DNA of 64,000 nt from an uncultured Pelagibacteraceae bacterium (GTDB lineage Bacteria > Pseudomonadota > Alphaproteobacteria > Pelagibacterales > Pelagibacteraceae): positions 158,070-222,069 of the forward strand of contig CACPPK010000001.1 in assembly GCA_902635845.1 (NCBI GenBank), in the 5' to 3' direction. The notes under the pieces are model-generated. The model did no database searches. It saw only the letters and a list, made by a program, of their open reading frames with translations, and was not told where the DNA came from. A program made the position numbers and the translations under genes. Below are positions 27,982 to 37,518 of this stretch, one piece after another (position 1 is the first letter of the stretch; every line of letters begins with the position of its first letter).

Positions 27982-28968
27982 TTACTTGTTACGATAAACT
28001 GAAATTAAACAGATAATTTCAAACATAATAGAAGCTGCAACCATTGCTGTAATTTGATTTGGACTATCTTTTGTTGGCATTAAACAAGCAACATCTCCAC
28101 CAATTACATTTTTTCCTTTTAAACATTGAATAAGTTTTCTTGCCTCATCCATATTAAATCCTTTATATGCAGGTTCTATATTTGCTACCCCTGGTGCAAC
28201 TGTTGGATCTAAACAGTCTAAATCAAATGTAACATAAATTGGATTGTCCCCTAATCTATCTAAAATCATTTTCACACATTTTTCATGGCCCCATTCTCTA
28301 TATTCATCCATTGTAATTACTTGATAACCAATATCATAACTCGCCTGTAACCAATCTAATGTTCTTGGATTTCCTCTTATACCTATCTGAGTACTTGTGT
28401 GTGGATCCACATTTCCTTGTTTAACTAAATAAGAAGCCCAATGTGCTGCTGATTTTTTTGCACCTAAAAAATGATCTAATTTTTCAAAACAATCTGTGTG
28501 GGCATCAAAATGAAGAAATGTTATTTTTTTTCCTTTAGTTAATTTTGAATTTTTTTTAGCTAAGCTTTGAACAATTCCACCAGTTACTGAGTGATCACCA
28601 CCAATTGATACAACTGGCTTTTCGGCTTGTTCAATATGATCATAAAATGCTGAAATTCTTTCTATACATTTTTCATTATCATTAGCTTCTGGAAAAGGAA
28701 CATCTCCCAAATCGTGAATTTTATTTTCTTTCCAAGGATCAATTTTGTAATCAAAGTGAGATCGTCTCAGCATTGCAGAAATATTTCTAACTGCTCTTGG
28801 GCCTAAATGTTGATCTCTTTCTGTAGTTCCATTCCCAGTACTGTGAGGAACGCCTACTAACGCTATATCACAATTTTTTGGGTCTGGATCATTTTTGCAT
28901 CTAAATAAAGTTGGTATACCCCACCAATATAGGGTTTCCATCATTATTTTATCTTCTTCTGAAATCAT
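27982..28968 (-). CDS. Divergent ureohydrolase (agmatinase/arginase superfamily)
   Basis: GGDHSVTGG, HFDAHTDCF, TFDLDCLDPTVAPG metal motifs. Confidence 0.8.
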   Translation of the reverse strand: MISEEDKIMMETLYWWGIPTLFRCKNDPDPKNCDIALVGVPHSTGNGTTERDQHLGPRAVRNISAMLRRSHFDYKIDPWKENKIHDLGDVPFPEANDNEKCIERISAFYDHIEQAEKPVVSIGGDHSVTGGIVQSLAKKNSKLTKGKKITFLHFDAHTDCFEKLDHFLGAKKSAAHWASYLVKQGNVDPHTSTQIGIRGNPRTLDWLQASYDIGYQVITMDEYREWGHEKCVKMILDRLGDNPIYVTFDLDCLDPTVAPGVANIEPAYKGFNMDEARKLIQCLKGKNVIGGDVACLMPTKDSPNQITAMVAASIMFEIICLISVYRNK

Positions 28969-29031
28969 GAGTTGAATATTGCATAAATAATAAAAATATA
29001 AAGATGAATAATTATTTGATATAGAGCGTAA

Positions 29032-29982
29032 ATGAGTACCTCAAACAATAATCCTAAAGGAATTTTATTAATTCTTATAGGAATGGCTATTTTTTCAATT
29101 CAAGACGCTCTTATAAAATTTGTTTTTGAAGATACAGCTTTATATGAATTATATTTTGGAAGAACGCTTACTGCATTCGTATTATTGTTATTATACTTAA
29201 AAATTACTAACCAAAAATTAATTTTAAAAGCTCATTATCCTTACTTAGCAGTATTTAGAGTGGTGTGCTTCTTTTTTGGATTTAGTTTTTTTTATATCTC
29301 TTTAACCTTTATGTCTTTAGCTATGGCTAATGCTTTATTCTTTTCTAGTCCTTTTTTTATTTCAATTTTAGCAATGATATTTTTAAAAGAAAAAATTGGT
29401 ATTAGGAGATGGCTTGGTATTTCAGTTGGTTTTTTAGGGGTTTACATAGTTTTAGATCCAAACTTTGATGACTTTAATTATATGAAACTTTCACCTGTTG
29501 CATGTGCATTGTGTTATGCAATTTCAATGACTATTACTAAATACACTTCAGATAAAGACAATGTTTATACTCAAATGAGTCATCTTTATATTGGAGCAAT
29601 AATTATAAGCATCCTGTTTTTTATATTTACTGGAGAGGGTCAGTTCAATACTTCATCAGATCCAACTTTCCAATTCATTTTTAGAGAATGGTTTAGTAAT
29701 CCAAGTTATGCATGGCCATTTATAATATTTATGGGTTTTGTTGCAGCAGTATCATTTTATTGTGTGTTTTCTGCATATTCAATTGCATCACCTTCTGCAG
29801 TTTCTTTATTTGAATACTCATTAATAATATGGTCCATTATAGTTGGTTATTTATTATTTAAAGATGTACCAACAACAAGAACATTTATTGGTGTTGCATT
29901 AATTATTGGAGCAGGAATTTATATTTATATACGAGAAAAAGTACGAGACCAAATGATTGTAACGGATACTCCGAATAGATGA
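29032..29982 (+). CDS. DMT superfamily (EamA) transporter
   Basis: About 10 TM segments in duplicated EamA repeats. Confidence 0.85.
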   Translation: MSTSNNNPKGILLILIGMAIFSIQDALIKFVFEDTALYELYFGRTLTAFVLLLLYLKITNQKLILKAHYPYLAVFRVVCFFFGFSFFYISLTFMSLAMANALFFSSPFFISILAMIFLKEKIGIRRWLGISVGFLGVYIVLDPNFDDFNYMKLSPVACALCYAISMTITKYTSDKDNVYTQMSHLYIGAIIISILFFIFTGEGQFNTSSDPTFQFIFREWFSNPSYAWPFIIFMGFVAAVSFYCVFSAYSIASPSAVSLFEYSLIIWSIIVGYLLFKDVPTTRTFIGVALIIGAGIYIYIREKVRDQMIVTDTPNR

Positions 29983-30944
29983 AAAGCTATATCCCAACAA
30001 TCAATATTTCAGCATTAATCAAAAATAATTTTAACACAAAAAAAGCCAATCAAACAATTAAACAAATAGAAAAGGCTTGTATCAATGTTGGTTTTTTTCA
30101 GATCACAGGTCACGGTATCAATTTAAAAGAAATAAAAAAAACTTGTAATGTTGGCAATAAATTTTTTAATTCTTCTAAAATTAATAAGCAAAAATTATCC
30201 CCCAAAAAATGGAATAAAAAAAATAAAAATCTTTATAGAGGATACTTTCCAAATGACGTGAATGGTAAAGAGGGTTTAGATATTGGTGATTTAAAAGTTA
30301 CAAAAAATTATTCAGTAAAAATTAAAAACCAATATATTGAACACTTAGATCTAAGAAAAAGCATTGATAAATCATCGATAAAAATTTTAGAAAAATATTT
30401 TGATAATTTATTTTCATTAAGTGAAACTTTATTCAAAAGTATAATTAAACTTTATAAAAAAAATCCTGATATTTCTAAAATGGCTTTCTCAAGATTAAAA
30501 ACATTAAGTACTTTAAGATTTAATTATTACCCAAACCAGACAAAGCCAGTTGAAATATCAAAACAAGATGGCGTTGCTCTTGGATGTGAAACTCATGTTG
30601 ATAGTGGAGTGTTTACTGTACTTTATCAAGATAGAAAAGGTGGACTACAGGTGCAAAATAGAAAAACAAAAAAATGGCATGATGTTCCATTTAATAAAAA
30701 GGCTTTGGTTGTAAATACTGGAAGAGCATTAGAATTTCTTAGTAAAGGTAAATTTAAAGCAACTAATCATAGAGTGCTATGGAATAAGAGTAAAAGGCTT
30801 TCTATTCCTTTCTTTTTTGAGCCCTCATATGATTTTAAAATGAATAAATCTTATCTTAATTTTAAAAAGTATAGAAACTCTGGTCAGATTTATGAAAAAT
30901 TTTTAAATAAATCCTTAAAGAAATTTGTTGAATATCAAAGATAA
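29979..30944 (+). CDS. Isopenicillin-N-synthase-like 2OG-Fe(II) oxygenase
   Basis: N-terminal FFQITGHGI, ETHVDSGVFTVLYQD (HxD), NTGRALEFLSKGKFKATNHRVLW (distal His), RLSIPFFFEP. Confidence 0.85.
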   Translation: MKSYIPTINISALIKNNFNTKKANQTIKQIEKACINVGFFQITGHGINLKEIKKTCNVGNKFFNSSKINKQKLSPKKWNKKNKNLYRGYFPNDVNGKEGLDIGDLKVTKNYSVKIKNQYIEHLDLRKSIDKSSIKILEKYFDNLFSLSETLFKSIIKLYKKNPDISKMAFSRLKTLSTLRFNYYPNQTKPVEISKQDGVALGCETHVDSGVFTVLYQDRKGGLQVQNRKTKKWHDVPFNKKALVVNTGRALEFLSKGKFKATNHRVLWNKSKRLSIPFFFEPSYDFKMNKSYLNFKKYRNSGQIYEKFLNKSLKKFVEYQR

Positions 30945-30968
30945 TAATTTTTTGAAATATTAATAATT

Positions 30969-32018
30969 TTAAATAAATTTCCTAGCAGCATTAACCATTG
31001 TGGTTAATTTTTTTATAGCTAGTTCTCTTGGTAAAAAACCTAGTCCACAATCTGGTGCTGCTATTAATCTTTCTTTATCAATATATCTTAAAATAGCTTT
31101 TATTCTTTGTTCTATTTCTTGTTCGGTTTCTTCTTTGCTTGAAGCAATTTTTATTAAACCTAGAATTAATTTCTTATTTTTAAAATCTTCAAATATCTCT
31201 TCATCGTTATATCGATGAGCATCCTCAATTGATATTGCATCTAAAATTGAACTGTCTAGTTGTTTAGAAATTTTTTTATAAGAATCCAAAGGTGCTTTTG
31301 GGTAGTTAATTGCATCAAGTTTATCTGGATAACCACAACACATATGCATTATTTTTTCAATTTTGGGATTATTTATTCCCTCAAAACAGATTTCTAAATT
31401 TCTAATTCCATAATTCAAAGCCTCTTCTGGTTTTCTTGCAAATAAAGGTTCGTCAATTTGAATATATTTACAGCCTGCCTCAACTAATCTTTTAACCTCA
31501 ATATTTATTGCTTTTGCTAAGTCAAAACCTAATTCTTCATCTGTTTTATAAAATTTGTTGGCAACTGTGTCTGTAATAGTCAAAGGTCCAGGAATAGTTA
31601 TTTTTAAATCTTTTTTTGTTAGAGATTGATTTTTTTTCCACTCATCGACTAAAAAAGGTTTGTCTGCCTCAACCTTTGATACAATAGTTGGTAAAAAAGA
31701 TGTATAACTTCCTGATCTTGCTGGTTTTTCAGTTAAAAATGAAAAATCTATACCTAGTAAATGACGACAATGATAATGAACATAGTTTTCTCGTCTAACT
31801 TCCCCATCTGTAATGATATCTAATCCACACAACTCTTGATCTTTAATTACTTGTTTTGTTGCTTTTAAAAATAAATCTTCAGCATTTTTTCCAAAGTCAT
31901 TTATTTCTTCATTATAGTATTTTGTTGGGTATTTTTTATCAGTTTTGTTAGTGTTAAACCAATCAGTTAAATTTAAAAAACTTGGTTTGGGGTAAGCGCC
32001 AATAACAGTTGTCAGCAT
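30969..32018 (-). CDS. Short cobalamin-independent methionine synthase (MetE C-terminal)-like methyltransferase
   Basis: QIDEPLFARKPEEALNYG, HMCCGY (Zn ligands), PDCGLGFLPRELA; lacks the MetE N-terminal half. Confidence 0.8.
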   Translation of the reverse strand: MLTTVIGAYPKPSFLNLTDWFNTNKTDKKYPTKYYNEEINDFGKNAEDLFLKATKQVIKDQELCGLDIITDGEVRRENYVHYHCRHLLGIDFSFLTEKPARSGSYTSFLPTIVSKVEADKPFLVDEWKKNQSLTKKDLKITIPGPLTITDTVANKFYKTDEELGFDLAKAINIEVKRLVEAGCKYIQIDEPLFARKPEEALNYGIRNLEICFEGINNPKIEKIMHMCCGYPDKLDAINYPKAPLDSYKKISKQLDSSILDAISIEDAHRYNDEEIFEDFKNKKLILGLIKIASSKEETEQEIEQRIKAILRYIDKERLIAAPDCGLGFLPRELAIKKLTTMVNAARKFI

Positions 32019-32148
32019 ATAATAATTATATAATGTTTTTAAAAATTGTGATAATATTTCTTAAAGCGATACATAACTCGTCGTTAAATATCTTTTATTT
32101 ACGAAAGTGGGATCGGTCGTCTTTAAATTAATTTTTAAAGGAGGCTTT

Positions 32149-33315
32149 ATGAACTTTGGATATTTTTGTAACACTACTAATTGGGATAAAAAACCTTATA
32201 CCCAACTTTTAGATGAAGCTAGAGAGATCACTGAATATTGTGATCAAAATAATTGGAATTCTATTTGGTATACCGAACATCATTTTAATCATGAAGGAAT
32301 GGAGTCGTGCACCAATCCACTAATGATGTGCACTGATGCTGCTGCAAGAACTAAAAATATTCGTTTAGGGCAGGCTTGTAACGTAATTACATTTCATAAT
32401 CCTATAAGACTTGCAGAAGATATTGCTACACTTGACCAAATGTCAAAAGGAAGAGTTGAAGTAGGTATTGGAAGAGGAGTTTATGGAAGAGAAGCAATCA
32501 ACATGAATAAAGAAGCTGACTTAAAAGACCAAGCAAAAAATTTTAGACTATTTTCAGAAACATTAGACATAATGAAAAAAGCATGGTCTGAAGACTTCTT
32601 TTCTCATCAAGGAGAATTTTATACCTACCCATCTCCTAATTTTATTTGGCAACACGACATGAGTCCTCCAAAAGAAAATGTTGTCGATTTAAAAACAAAT
32701 GAATTAAAACAAATATCTGTATTACCAAAACCTTATCAAAAACCTTTTCCACCAATTTCTCAAGTAGTTGATGGAGAAAGATCAATTCAGTGGGCAGCAG
32801 AAAATGGGCTTAATACAATTATGTGGATACCAACTGTAAAAGCTTTGAAAAAAAGATTTGAAATTTATAAAGATGCAAAATCTAAAGCTGAAAATAGAGA
32901 TGTACCACTGGGGGAAGGTATTAGTTTGGTTAGAGATATGTTTGTTGCAGAAACTATGGAAGAGGCTGAAAAAATGGCTGGAGAACATATTGTAAATTAT
33001 ATGAGATGGGTTTGTCATTGGAGAGGATTGGGAAATCATATGGATCCAGATGAAAAATTACCAGAGACAAAAAATAAACTAGATTTATTAAATTATGAAT
33101 TTCTTCATAAAAGAAATCTATTGTTTGGAACACCTGAGTTTGTAATTGAAAAAATAAAAGAACTTCAACAAGAATTAAATCTTCAAAATTTACAAGTCTG
33201 GTCTAACTTTCCAGGTATTAATCACGAAGATTGTATGAGAAGCATCAAATTATTTACAGAAGAAGTAATTCCAAATATAAAACCGATAGACACAAACATT
33301 CAAAGAGCTAGTTAG
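32149..33315 (+). CDS. Luciferase-like (LLM) flavin-dependent monooxygenase
   Basis: WYTEHHFNHEG, GRVEVGIGRGVYGREA. The ATG at 32149 has an AAAGGAGG SD just upstream, so the 32107 track start is probably too long. Confidence 0.85.
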   Translation: MNFGYFCNTTNWDKKPYTQLLDEAREITEYCDQNNWNSIWYTEHHFNHEGMESCTNPLMMCTDAAARTKNIRLGQACNVITFHNPIRLAEDIATLDQMSKGRVEVGIGRGVYGREAINMNKEADLKDQAKNFRLFSETLDIMKKAWSEDFFSHQGEFYTYPSPNFIWQHDMSPPKENVVDLKTNELKQISVLPKPYQKPFPPISQVVDGERSIQWAAENGLNTIMWIPTVKALKKRFEIYKDAKSKAENRDVPLGEGISLVRDMFVAETMEEAEKMAGEHIVNYMRWVCHWRGLGNHMDPDEKLPETKNKLDLLNYEFLHKRNLLFGTPEFVIEKIKELQQELNLQNLQVWSNFPGINHEDCMRSIKLFTEEVIPNIKPIDTNIQRAS

Positions 33316-33318
33316 TAA

Positions 33319-33903
33319 ATGGATTTAAAACTTAGAAAATTTGCAAAATTTGTTGATAAAACTTTTATTGAAGGTGGAAAAAAAGCTAAAGAACCTGTTC
33401 TGTTAGTTTCGGTTGCAGCTGTTATAGAAAATCCTTGGGCCGGAAAAGGTTTTGTAGAAGATTTAAAACCAGAAATATTAGATCTTGCGCCTCAATTAGG
33501 AGATCTTTTGGTTCCAGAGTTAACAAAAGAAATTGGATCGGGTGAAAAAATTTTAGCTTATGGAAAAGCTGCTATGGTTGGATTAAATGGTGAGATAGAA
33601 CACGCTTCTGCATTTATTCATACTTTAAGATTTGGAAATAAATTTAGAGATGCTGTTGGTGGAACTTCCTATTTAAGTTTTACAAATACCAGAGGTCCTG
33701 CAGGTGCAAAAATTTCAATTCCAATGATGCATAAAACTGATGCTGGATTAAGACCTTTTTATCTAACACATGAATTTACAATTCATGATGCACCAAATGA
33801 GGATGAAATAGTTGTTGCAATTGGAGGCGCTCCAACTGGACGAGCTCATGCAAGAACAGGTGATAGATATCAAGACATGAAAGAGATGGGCATTGATAAC
33901 TAA
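33319..33903 (+). CDS. DUF1185 (amino acid synthesis family) protein
   Basis: ENPWAGKGFVEDLKPEILDLAPQLGDLLVPELT, GKAAMVGLNGEIEHASAFIHTLRFGNKFRDAVGG. Confidence 0.75.
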   Translation: MDLKLRKFAKFVDKTFIEGGKKAKEPVLLVSVAAVIENPWAGKGFVEDLKPEILDLAPQLGDLLVPELTKEIGSGEKILAYGKAAMVGLNGEIEHASAFIHTLRFGNKFRDAVGGTSYLSFTNTRGPAGAKISIPMMHKTDAGLRPFYLTHEFTIHDAPNEDEIVVAIGGAPTGRAHARTGDRYQDMKEMGIDN

Positions 33904-34692
33904 TTGATGTCTTATAATTTTGATACAGATCAAAATCATTATTATTTTAATAACAAAAATTCTTTACCAATAATTTTTATTCATGGCGTTGGTTTAAATC
34001 AACAAATGTGGAAACCACAAATCGAATTTTTTAAGGACAATTCATTTATAACTTACGATCTGTTAGGACATGGAAAAACTCCGTTTAAAGAGCCAAATTT
34101 ATCAATGAAAAATTTTACTGATCAATTATCAAATTTAGTAAATAACCTAAAGATAGATAAATTTAATTTAATTGGCTTTTCTATCGGATCTTTGATTGCA
34201 ATTGAATTTGCCTCAAAATATGAAAATTATTTAAATTCCTTAACTCTAATATCCACTACATACCAAAGGACAGCTGAAGAAAGACAAAATGTAATTGATA
34301 GAGTAAATTTAGCAAAAAAAAATATGCCAATATCTCAAATGGCAATGAAGAGATGGTTTTCAGATGAGTACCTTGAGCAAAACCCTGAATTATACGATGA
34401 GTTTATGAAAATTCTTAATAAGAAAGGAATTGATCAAGAAAATTTTATAAAAGCTTATGAAGTCTTTGCAAATTATGAGGAGAATCTTGAAAACATAAAA
34501 AATATTAAAACAAATACCTTAATTATAACAGGATCAGATGATCCAGGATCTACGCCCGATATGTCAAAAAATTTAAATAAAGATATACAAAATTCAACAT
34601 ATGTTGAAATTAAAAATGGAAAACATTTATGCACTATTGAATATGCAGAAGAAGTAAATAATGCAATAATGAAACATATAAATAATGCCTGA
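33904..34692 (+). CDS. Alpha/beta hydrolase
   Basis: FIHGVGLNQQMW oxyanion region, nucleophile elbow GFSIGS, C-terminal GKHLCTIE. Confidence 0.85.
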   Translation: MMSYNFDTDQNHYYFNNKNSLPIIFIHGVGLNQQMWKPQIEFFKDNSFITYDLLGHGKTPFKEPNLSMKNFTDQLSNLVNNLKIDKFNLIGFSIGSLIAIEFASKYENYLNSLTLISTTYQRTAEERQNVIDRVNLAKKNMPISQMAMKRWFSDEYLEQNPELYDEFMKILNKKGIDQENFIKAYEVFANYEENLENIKNIKTNTLIITGSDDPGSTPDMSKNLNKDIQNSTYVEIKNGKHLCTIEYAEEVNNAIMKHINNA

Positions 34693-36166
34693 GTTAAAAA
34701 AATATCAAATGTTTATAGACGGTCAGTGGGTAGACTCTGATACAAAAAAAACTTTTGAAACTTTAAACCCAGAAAATAATAAACCTTGGGCTATAGTTCC
34801 TGAAGCTAGTGCAAATGATGTTGATAGAGCTGTAAAAGCTGCACAAAAAGCTTTTGAAGGTGAATGGCCAAAAATGCTTGCAAGAGATAGAGCAAAATAT
34901 TTAAGAGCGATTGGAAATAAGCTCAGAGAAAATTCTGAATTATTAGGAAAAATTGAAACAATTGATACAGGAAAGCTGTATAGAGAAACTTATCAACAAG
35001 CAAAATATATTGCAGAATATTATGATTACTATGCAGGTTTGGCTGACAAGGTTGAAGGAACAGTTCTTCCAATAGATAAACCAAATATTCAAGCAATCAC
35101 AACAAGAATTCCAATAGGTGTTATTGCGGCTATCATTCCCTGGAATTCTCAAATGTTTTTAACCGCAACAAAAGTTGCTCCTGCTTTGGCGATGGGTAAT
35201 ACGGTTGTAATTAAATGTTCTGAATTAGCGCCAGCAACTATGTTTGAGTTTGCAAAGTTAGTTGAAGAAACGGGAATACCCAAAGGTGTAGTAAATGTAG
35301 TTTCTGGTTTTGGAGATCCATGCGGTAAAGCTTTAACTACTCACAACTTAGTTGAGAAAGTAGCTTTTACAGGAGGTCCTGAAACTGCAAGACATATAAT
35401 TAGAAATTCTGCAGAAAATTTATCTGAAGTAAGTTTAGAGTTAGGTGGAAAAAGTCCTGTAGCTGTTTTTGATGATGCCAAACAAGAAAATGCAATTAAT
35501 GGAATAACTGCTGGAATATTTGGAGCAAGTGGTCAAAGTTGTATAGCAGGTTCAAGGTTGTACTTACAAAAAGGAATTTATAACGAATTTTTAGATAAGT
35601 TAGCATCAAGAGCAGAAAAAATTAAAATAGGTGCTCCTATGGACTCTGATACTGAAATGGGTCCCTTAAGTAACTTTAAACAATTAGAAGTAATAGAAAA
35701 AAATATTAAATTAACAGTTGAACAAGGTGGAAAAATTAAATGCGGTGGTAAAAGACATACTTTTTCAAATGAGGGGTATTATTTTCCCCCAACAATTATT
35801 GAGTGTGAAAATCATAATTTACCAGCTGCTGAGAATGAACTTTTTGGTCCTGTATTATCAGTGATGAAATTTGATACTGAAAAAGAGGTAATAGAATTAA
35901 TGAACGACAATCAATATGGTCTTTCTTCAGGTGTTTATACTAGTGATCTTGCAAGAGGCATGAGGGTATCTAATGCTATCCGAGCAGGAATAACATTTGT
36001 AAATACTTATAGATTAATTTCACCTTCAGCTCCATTTGGGGGTATCAAGGATAGTGGATATGGAAAAGAAGCAGGAATTGACTCAATTAAAGACTACACA
36101 AGAGTAAAAACAACTTGGTTCTACACATCAGACGAACCCTCGCTAGACCCCTTCTCAATAAGATAA
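34685..36166 (+). CDS. Aldehyde dehydrogenase
   Basis: IIPWNSQMFL, AFTGGPETAR, LELGGKSPV, ASGQSCIAGSRL. Confidence 0.9.
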   Translation: MPELKKYQMFIDGQWVDSDTKKTFETLNPENNKPWAIVPEASANDVDRAVKAAQKAFEGEWPKMLARDRAKYLRAIGNKLRENSELLGKIETIDTGKLYRETYQQAKYIAEYYDYYAGLADKVEGTVLPIDKPNIQAITTRIPIGVIAAIIPWNSQMFLTATKVAPALAMGNTVVIKCSELAPATMFEFAKLVEETGIPKGVVNVVSGFGDPCGKALTTHNLVEKVAFTGGPETARHIIRNSAENLSEVSLELGGKSPVAVFDDAKQENAINGITAGIFGASGQSCIAGSRLYLQKGIYNEFLDKLASRAEKIKIGAPMDSDTEMGPLSNFKQLEVIEKNIKLTVEQGGKIKCGGKRHTFSNEGYYFPPTIIECENHNLPAAENELFGPVLSVMKFDTEKEVIELMNDNQYGLSSGVYTSDLARGMRVSNAIRAGITFVNTYRLISPSAPFGGIKDSGYGKEAGIDSIKDYTRVKTTWFYTSDEPSLDPFSIR

Positions 36167-36208
36167 TCTGTACCAATTTGCCCATCTAAAATAGGATAAT
36201 TTTGTCAT

Positions 36209-36227
36209 TGAATATTGATTGTATTCA
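36209..36227. promoter_or_regulatory. Inverted repeat TGAATA-N7-TATTCA upstream of an SBP gene
   Basis: Perfect 6-bp arms with 7-nt spacer in the 107-bp gap before the SBP start at 36274. Confidence 0.25.
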
Positions 36228-36273
36228 TACTTAAATTGGATTTTATAAATTGTTAACAATAAAGAGGAAGATA

Positions 36274-37464
36274 ATGAGAAAACTATTTATCGCTGTATTT
36301 ATGTTTGTATCAAGTTTTGGTTCAAATGTAATGGCAGACGGACATTCGATTAAAATGGGGATCATCTTAGGATTCACTGGTCCTATTGAATCTCTAACTC
36401 CAGCTATGGCTGCATCTGCAGAGCTTGCATTTAAAGAAGCTTCTGATTCAGGTTCTCTATTAGGTGGAAAAAAAATTGAGCCAGTAAGAGCAGACTCAAC
36501 TTGTGTTGACTCAGCAGCGGCAACAGCTGCAGCTGAAGGTTTAATTTCAGGTGGTGTGGCTGCGATTATGGGAGCAGACTGTTCTGGTGTAACTGGTGCT
36601 ATTGCAACTAACGTTGCTGTACCAAATGGTGTAGTAATGATTTCACCTTCAGCTACTTCTCCAGGATTAACAACTCTAGATGACAAAGGGTATTTCTTTA
36701 GAACTGCTCCATCAGATGCTAGAGGTGGTCAAATTTTAGCTGATATAACTAAAGACAGAAAAGTAAAAAGTGTTGCAATCACTTATACTAACAATGACTA
36801 TGGTAAAGGTTTAGCTGATGTTTATAAAGCAGCAGTTGAAGCCCATGGTATTAAAGTTACAACTGTAACTGCTCACGAAGATGGAAAAGCAGATTACTCA
36901 TCTGAAGTAGCAACTCTTGCTTCTGCTGGTGGTGATGCTGTAGCAGTTATTGGTTATCTTGATCAAGGTGGAAAAGGAATTATTCAAGCTTCTTTAGACT
37001 CTGGTGCGTTTGATAGATTTATTTTATCAGATGGTATGATTGGTCAATCTTTAGTTGATGCATTCGGAAAAGATTTAAGTAAATCATTTGGATCATTACC
37101 AGGTTCTACTGGTAAAGGTGCAGGTATATTTGCTGAAGTTGCAAAAGCTGGAGGTGTAGAAGCTTCTGGTCCTTACACAGGTGAATCTTACGATGCAGCT
37201 GCTTTAATCGTTCTTGCTATGCAGGCAGGTAACTCTGCTGACAGAGCATCTATTGCAAAAAATGTAATGGATGTTGCTAATGCTCCTGGAACTAAAATTT
37301 ATCCAGGTGAACTTAAGAAAGGTTTAGACTTACTAGCAAAAGGTAAAAAGATTAATTACGAAGGTGCTACTGGAGTAACTTTTACTAGTGTTGGTGAAGC
37401 TGAAGGTTCTTTCTTAGAACAAGAAGTTAAAGGCGGAAAATTCAAAACTAAAAAACAAAGATAA
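36274..37464 (+). CDS. Branched-chain amino acid-type ABC transporter substrate-binding protein
   Basis: Signal peptide MRKLFIAVFMFVSSFGSNVMA; Liv-type SBP (GIILGFTGPIESLTPAMAASAELAF). ATG at 36274 with AGAGGAAG SD preferred over TTG at 36250. Confidence 0.85.
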   Translation: MRKLFIAVFMFVSSFGSNVMADGHSIKMGIILGFTGPIESLTPAMAASAELAFKEASDSGSLLGGKKIEPVRADSTCVDSAAATAAAEGLISGGVAAIMGADCSGVTGAIATNVAVPNGVVMISPSATSPGLTTLDDKGYFFRTAPSDARGGQILADITKDRKVKSVAITYTNNDYGKGLADVYKAAVEAHGIKVTTVTAHEDGKADYSSEVATLASAGGDAVAVIGYLDQGGKGIIQASLDSGAFDRFILSDGMIGQSLVDAFGKDLSKSFGSLPGSTGKGAGIFAEVAKAGGVEASGPYTGESYDAAALIVLAMQAGNSADRASIAKNVMDVANAPGTKIYPGELKKGLDLLAKGKKINYEGATGVTFTSVGEAEGSFLEQEVKGGKFKTKKQR

Positions 37465-37480
37465 TTTTTTATCTTAATTC

Positions 37481-37518
37481 AAAAAACCCCAGTAATTTAA
37501 TTACTGGGGTTTTTTTTT
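37481..37518. terminator. Bidirectional terminator at a convergent junction
   Basis: AAAAAA-CCCCAGTAA-tttaa-TTACTGGGG-TTTTTTTTT; 9-bp stem with A and T tails. Confidence 0.85.
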
